This document shows positions 58,901 to 64,000 of a stretch of 64,000 nt of DNA, piece by piece (the first letter of the stretch is position 1; each line of letters starts with the position of its first letter). Location: assembly GCF_963678635.1 (NCBI RefSeq), contig NC_087062.1, positions 6,374,193 to 6,438,192 of the forward strand. Reading direction: 5' to 3'. The position numbers and the translations under genes are program-made. Origin of the DNA: Symsagittifera roscoffensis. Its lineage: Eukaryota > Xenacoelomorpha > Acoela > Convolutidae. The notes under the pieces are model-generated. The model made no database searches, was not told the DNA's origin, and saw nothing but the letters and a program-made list of their open reading frames with translations.

Positions 58901-59977
58901 GAAATCAATTAGTCATCGCTACGCATTGCAAAGTTGCATCGAATAAAAGTAAGCCAGCCGAAGTATAAACCAGCCGAAGTATAAACCAGCAGAAGTATAA
59001 AGGGGGCGTTCACAATAATTTAAACGCCTTTCAGAATAATTTAAACGCATTTTCTAAAGAGCGAGAAATTACTGACGGTGGCCAGTCAATAAGCAGAATG
59101 GTCTTGTAATATTCGCCCAAATACTACACAGTGATGGAGCGTAGAAAACGTACCTATTAACGACTGGCCGGCGTCAGTTACCGAAACTCTACTCGTTTTT
59201 CACCGCCTCGACCTAGCCAGTTGATTTTCTGGTCTGTCTAGGGCTAAGTAAAAAGTTACTATTTTTAGGCCATCAGTCAAACGACTTTTGATCAGCTTTC
59301 GTTTACATGCGAACACAACCACATAGCTGGGTATCGGATTCTCAGACTACATGATTGCTATTAAAAACACGCCTCGAATATCCAATTTTACTATGTTTTT
59401 AGTGACAGTTCTATATTAAATCCATTGGAGATGGTTTGACCCTTTCCTCTTTCTAGCTATTCATATTCTAAAATATCAAGCAATACCGGTGTTAATTCAA
59501 ATGTCTATGGCATCAGAGTAGCTAAAAAGTCAGCTTATTATAGTCCTTCACCATATACTGTCTCTTGGGGGCCGAGCCTCCGCTTCCGTGTTTTCACTGT
59601 AACAACGTCATTAATACTCCCAATTCGTGGCACGGCAGGGTACTGCTCTCTACTCCTTCCCCACTGAAGCCTCCTTTCCACCTGTTTTCTCTGATTAGCT
59701 GTCCTATCGTGCGTGGTTGTCACGATAAGAGGCTTCGTTTTTTCTATCGTTCCCGTACGACTGTTTCTCACTATTTCAGCTGTTGTTCTGATTTTCGTCT
59801 CTTTTTGGCTCAAAATGGCCGTTTTTTGTATTTCGCAGAAATATTCGTTCGTCAATCGAAATTTTGAAAATTTAAAATTCCCGAATATTCTGACCCTCCT
59901 TTGCGGTAATTTTCAACCATTAAGGCCTCTACTTCTACTTCTGGGTTGCGTCGGAAGGTTTGCGCTGTGCCCGTCTG
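58901..59977. other. Intergenic; short tandem repeats
   Basis: Holds three units of about 16 bp (ccagccgaagtataaa-type) at about 58953-59000 and a direct repeat of ataatttaaacgc at about 59016-59049. A GC-richer stretch at 59560-59760 is open on both strands but has no recognisable product. Confidence 0.6.
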
Positions 59978-60304
59978 GCAGAATGGCACATCTAAGAGCA
60001 GAATGGGTCCAAGAGAAACTGAAAAATATTAAATTTTATAAGCTACTTTGTAAATTAAGTTTAAGAATTACACTTAATATTACCGAAGAAGCCATAGTTT
60101 ATGCATAATTTGAACAATTTAATCTAGATTTTTTTTATTAATTCAATTTTAAAAAAAAACTCGATAAAACTATTCTATTCATGCATCTTTTATTCAGTTT
60201 CTTGGTATTATTGAAGATCATAAGCCCATATAAAATCAATGTAAGTTATTATTTTTCTGTTTTTGTGCTCTTGGACCCATTCTGCTCTTAGACCATTCTG
60301 CTTT
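59978..60304. mobile_element. MITE-like element with terminal inverted repeats
   Basis: A perfect 23-bp inverted repeat (59993-60015 and 60268-60290; core agagcagaatgggtccaag) extends outward imperfectly through gcagaatgg on both sides and inward through a few A-rich bases. Total about 325 bp, AT-rich centre, no ORF. A lone gcagaatgg end-like motif also occurs at about 59094. Confidence 0.7.
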
Positions 60305-60330
60305 TTGCTCCGCCTCCAAATGAGATTTTG

Positions 60331-60417
60331 AGCGAGAAAATTACTCCAATTTTGGCGCCAAAATGTCTGCAACTGCATATTAAACAATTAATTTGGTGAG
60401 AAATTTTCTCGCTTAAA
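60331..60417. repeat. Hairpin enclosing a TTTTGGCGCCAAAA palindrome
   Basis: Arms gcgagaaaattactccaa and (inverted) ttggtgagaaattttctcgc flank a 16-bp perfect palindrome at 60349-60364 that matches the classical E2F-type site in form. Confidence 0.6.
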
Positions 60418-60440
60418 ATCTTTAAGTGTCTAATAAAATT

Positions 60441-60680
60441 GCCGCACTTAATATGTTGCCGCATTTAATATGTTGAAATTTGTTCAAATTTTCGGCACGT
60501 TTCAACAAAATTTTCATTTTCGGCACTGATGTTGAACTAATTTTTTTTCGGCACTGTTGTACTGCCCCGTATAAAGTAGCCGAAGTATAAACCAGCCTGA
60601 GTAGAAACAACCCAAAGTATAAAACAACTAAAGTTTCAGCCAGCTGAAGTATAATCAAGCCGAAAGTACTTAACTTTTTT
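60441..60680 (+). repeat. Short tandem repeats, direct copies of those at 58.95 kb
   Basis: A 17-bp unit (gccgca.ttaatatgtt) is repeated twice at about 60441-60474. From about 60570, degenerate agccgaagtataaaccagc units recur in the same orientation as at 58953-59000. Confidence 0.65.
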
Positions 60681-61743
60681 TTCAAATTGTAAATTAAATT
60701 TTTTTTAGTTGAGAGTTTCATAATCATTATGTACATCAAATAACATCATATTTGTCGAAAACAACTCATCGAGTTAGTAACCTAATTGTAAACACAAGAA
60801 ACACCTTCTAAATTGTTGAGAGCTTGTCTAGATAGTTTCTGAACTGTTTCTGTACATTTTTGGTTCAAACGGATAATGGGTGTCCTGATCGGCAAACTGT
60901 TTTTATTCTTTCGGACTGCTACGTTTGGTTAGTAAGAAGACGATTTGAATGATGATGTTCATTTCATGTTTTCGAAACACTGTGAATTTTGAATCAATTT
61001 CATGCACATTTTTAAAACAATTTGCTAAAGGCTTCAATAAATTGAAACACACTGGAAACTCTCAAATAAGAAATTTTTCTTTCGCGAGATAGCTCAAAAG
61101 GCAAAAGGTTTCACTTAGAAAAGGCTGGTCAAAAATCATAGTTCTTTTTGTTTATTTTGGCTGTGTTGTAATATGTTCGTGGAGACAATTGACTTTTTTG
61201 ACAGTTCCTTAATGTTTTTGCTTTCTTATTTTGTTTTCGGTCCTTATAAAACAGACATTTTCTTTTTTTTTCATGTTTTAGAGAACCTGCTGTTAATTGC
61301 ATTAAATTGATCATTCAAAATTTAGCTTCCGTTTTTCTATATCGTTCCTTAGTCTTAATAAGTACCAGAAAAACAAAGTTGTATCATAATCGTCCGGATC
61401 AGGTACCACAAATGAGTCGAGAGATATGTATCCATGCAATTGGTCTTTATCATCGCAGCCTCACCAGTCAACTTCAATGTATAAAACCTTTAAAGTTCGC
61501 TGCTGGAGAGGGAGAGTTAACACAATACTCAGGTTCGGGGACTGCAAAAGAAATAGGAAAGGTTCTTCAGTAACCGTTTTTAAAAATAATCAGAAGGTCG
61601 AAAGTATTATAGAAACCGAGGTTACAGTCAGGGGTCCCTTCATCACATTATCCAGTCAAACTCCTCGGAATTTTCTAGATCTGGAAGATTAATGTATAAT
61701 GTGGATAGAAGTAAAGAGAGTCAGATGATTGTGAATCAAGCCA
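60681..61743. other. No gene recognised
   Basis: AT-rich at first. From about 61390 the GC content rises, and overlapping plus-strand ORFs to about 61690 have no recognisable product or splice support. Confidence 0.45.
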
Positions 61744-62484
61744 ACCAGATTGAGAAAATTAACACCTGCACAGAATAAACCGGAGTTGAAAGTGACTCAA
61801 AAAGACTGACCTGATATGAGGCTACGGTCTATCATGTACTATTATAAAGCTGTGCTTTTGTTCTTTTGGCTCTAAAAATAAAAAAACCTCTTCGAAAGTA
61901 GTTTTTATCATTAAAAGTGCCGAGTACACAGGCAGCGTTCACAACCTGTATTCCGAGGGAGATTCTCTGCTTAAGAAAACTACCTGCCCTGGGTTCCTCG
62001 GTACACGTGCACAAGTTCTTACAAAGCTTATTCGGAAAAATCTCAGTGCTAGGGCCGGCGCACCCTGAACTTCAAAAGCTATTGGTTGAAGAATATATCC
62101 ATCATTAATTAAATCTCTATATTTGTCAAATTTTCGATCTTCCGCCTCGGTCGCGGCCGTTCCGGGGATACAAACCGAGTCTGCGCTCATTCTACAGGGG
62201 CTAGGGAGTCAACTACCGTTACATCCCACAGGAGCTGCCGACCGACAGCCCAGTGACCGTTTTTAAAACATTTTTTGTCATCTCTTAAAGCTAATAAAGA
62301 AACTAAAGTATTGTATTTCTACGTTGCTGAGGCAAAAATTGGTTTTTATTTGTAGAGCCAAGGGAACGTAAACGCAGCTTAGTTCAAACATCTGATAGAC
62401 CCGTAGCCTCGATATCAGGTCAAATTTTTTGAGTTCCTTTCAACTCTGGTTTATTCTGCACAGGTCTTAGTTTTCTTAACCTGG
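61744..62484. repeat. Inverted repeat enclosing a reverse transcriptase relic
   Basis: Left arm 61744-61834 (cctgcacagaataaaccggag ... ctgatatgaggctacggtct) and right arm about 62388-62484 are reverse complements with modest divergence, about 90 bp each. The interior is the relic described next. Confidence 0.75.
61832..62190 (-). pseudogene. LINE reverse transcriptase C-terminal relic
   Basis: Two minus-strand frames join with a shift near 62010-62040. They carry I-N-D-G-Y-I-L-Q-P-I-A-F-E-V-Q-G and, further on, A-G-S-F-L-K-Q-R-I-S-L-G-I-Q and N-A-A-C-V-L-G-T-F. This is the pattern I associate with the C-terminal region after the reverse transcriptase in a class of animal non-LTR elements. 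Too short and broken to be active. It is unrelated in sequence to the LINE at 22-33 kb. Confidence 0.6.
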
Positions 62485-63092
62485 TCGACTAGATTCCCAG
62501 CCACCTCGAATATCTGTAACTCCTTCTCGTTATAGTTTCCTTAAGAATTCTTTTATTCATGAAGTTCAAACGACTAGTTGAAATGATGCAGGTTAATTGT
62601 AGTAACTTCGTTGCCATCATATTGTCTGACCTTCTGATTTACTAAATAAAAGAAAATAAAAGAAAAAAATTGTTCGTGAGGCTCAGATTCAATCCTTGTA
62701 TTACAGCAAGGTGTTATATCCCCCAGCCTTATTGCAAAAAAAATATAGTCGCTTTAATGTGATTTTACTAGTTAGATGCGTGTGGGTTAATTTGTTGGGG
62801 GTTATAATTTGTTGGGTTATATAATGTGAAGGACCCCATTTTTCTTATAAGTTATACGTGTTTCGCGAATATACTGTCTTCTGAACTTAAAATTTAGTTG
62901 AATATATTTTTTCATTGATCTTGAAGCCTTATTTGATATTTGAAAACTCAAAACAAATCAAAAAGTAATTAAAAATGTGAATTAAAGTTTTTTTTAAATA
63001 AATTTCTAAATTCTGTTTTGCTTTTTCTGCAGCGAGCTGAGCTCATCTTGTTATGATTTGAGGTATGATATGATACCTAAATAATCCGTGAA
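62485..63092. other. Upstream region of the dynein gene
   Basis: AT-rich, no ORF. It should contain the promoter and 5' UTR of the plus-strand gene, but no TATA box or initiator can be singled out. Confidence 0.5.
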
Positions 63093-63190
63093 ATGGACGA
63101 GCAGATCGCTTGGTTTGAAGCGAAAATAACTTCATCTCTACGACCAAGAGGAGATGAAATCAAAGCCTTTACTGCTGATATTGATTCAAG
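63093..63190 (+). CDS. Dynein heavy chain, exon 1
   Basis: Starts at ATG 63093 in a gaaATGG context and ends TCAAG|gtattt in phase 2. Encodes 32 residues beginning M-D-E-Q-I-A-W-F-E-A-K-I. The phase fits exon 2 exactly. A short first exon with a charged helix is consistent with the N-terminal tail of a dynein heavy chain. I chose this ATG because the frame joins exon 2 and no upstream in-frame ATG is evident. Confidence 0.7.
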
Positions 63191-63365
63191 GTATTTTGAT
63201 TTTGAATTAAGTCTATTCCTAGTTGGATGCTAGCGCTCATCGAACAAAAAGTGAAGATATATGATGAAATGCGTGTGTGAGCTATGATTGAGTAGTTGTC
63301 AAAACTTGGAATCCTTGAAATGCAAAGAACGGTTGCTGTTGTTTATTTCTTTCTTTTTTCTGCAG

Positions 63366-63882
63366 GGCAAATATTTCCAACTTCTGTTCGAATGAAGATT
63401 GTAGATGCTTGTTTGTGTACCAACTTCAGTCAGGTCTTCTTCAATCGAGTCTTTCAACTCCCGAGGAGACCAGCGTCGTTCGATGTCTTACATTTGTCAA
63501 GCTTGGACTGTCCTCCAAACTGGACAGGTCAAATTGGTCTAACAACGTTGCATTTTTCGACAATTCAGTTGACGTCTTAGAAAACATCAATTGGTTGTCC
63601 AGAGAACTTTACCTGCCAACAGTTAGCCATGAAGAAAATAATCAGCAGCATACAGTCATTGGAGCAGGGAAAAAATCAATATTTCTGGGGGACAAGTATG
63701 TCGATTTGATGCACCGATTTCTGGCATCTTCCGAATTCTCTCAAGTGCTGAAAAGTGGAGACGTGCAGCTACCATATCCAAGCTTGGAAGTACTTCAGGA
63801 CATTAAAACACAATCAAAACGCAGCAAATCAATCACCCATATCATCGAAACGACAATAATCAACTGGACCAAGCAACTTAAA
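63366..63882 (+). CDS. Dynein heavy chain, exon 2 (N-terminal tail)
   Basis: Acceptor ...tttttctgcag, donor CTTAAA|gtaata, phase 2 to 0. The joined frame is open for all 517 nt. It ends with a P-Y-P-S segment, then I-T-H-I-I-E-T-T-I-I-N-W-T-K-Q-L, the helix that opens the heavy chain N1 tail region in axonemal dyneins (their form is V-V-H-x-I-E-x-x-V-I-x-W-x-x-Q-I). The product is a microtubule motor subunit, most likely axonemal. The tail binds intermediate chains and other heavy chains. The motor domain lies beyond the window. Subtype cannot be assigned from this part. Confidence 0.72.
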
Positions 63883-64000
63883 GTAATAAAATTTACCCTG
63901 TTCTAAAACGTTTCGAGGAAAGTTAGGTTTCACAAATAAAAGTCGGGTTGGGGTTTGATTAGGTTTTTATGAAGGCCCTTTTTATTGTGATTCGATCTAT

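Noticed and set aside
59538-59855. Minus-strand 105-codon ORF as a first exon of the repeat-domain gene
   Set aside because: Both strands are open over the same GC-richer stretch, no domain landmark is present, and no donor joins it in phase to a known exon.
61390-61690. Plus-strand overlapping ORFs as host exons
   Set aside because: No consistent splice sites and no recognisable domain; part of the stretch adjoins the inverted-repeat arm.
1-64000. tRNA, rRNA or CRISPR features
   Set aside because: No complete cloverleaf with A and B boxes, no rRNA-like conserved blocks, and no regularly spaced short repeats were found. The A-box-like stretch in the LTR lacks a B box.

Overview
The window is AT-rich, intron-containing animal DNA. 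Three things point to an animal: the 5' end of a dynein heavy chain gene with GT-AG introns, non-LTR (LINE) reverse transcriptase relics, and an LTR element with an envelope-like gene. No species can be named from the sequence. Most of the window is transposon-derived. Host coding sequence is limited to short exons: one multi-exon gene on the minus strand (about 34.4-58.9 kb) and the first two exons of a dynein heavy chain on the plus strand (63.1-63.9 kb).

Layout. 1-1812 is a divergent LTR copy. 5230-21352 is a very large LTR retroelement: a truncated 5' LTR, a primer binding site, a long leader with a repeated motif, two small pre-gag ORFs, gag, a nucleocapsid-like Asn/Arg/Ser-rich ORF, an integrase relic (no protease, reverse transcriptase or RNase H is seen between gag and integrase), a hydrophobic ORF, an extra ORF, an envelope-like gene, a Ser/Thr/Pro-rich ORF, an uninterrupted 307-codon ORF of unknown function, and a full 3' LTR. 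22145-33250 is a degenerate LINE whose 5' part is present three times, with an inverted scrap at one junction and a fold-back element inside every copy.

34.4-58.9 kb holds the minus-strand gene. Its exons encode repeats of one domain, split into an N half (ending near a G-x-P-W motif) and a C half (F-F ... A-V/I-S/D-L ... D-K/R-L/I). Intron phases agree from exon to exon, and they exposed a 40-nt exon in two tandem copies. Some exons carry a stop or a one-base shift, so the locus is either decaying or imperfectly assembled. Its introns contain many inverted-repeat (fold-back) elements, satellite-like repeats, and an inverted, internally deleted relative of the large LTR element.

58.9-63 kb contains small tandem repeats, a MITE-like element, and an inverted-repeat structure enclosing a LINE reverse transcriptase relic. 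The dynein gene then starts and runs off the right edge.

Two themes deserve attention. First, the LTR element carries at least five ORF regions beyond gag/pol/env. Second, fold-back elements recur throughout, and two of them enclose foreign sequence (a host exon copy with a stop codon, and a reverse transcriptase fragment).
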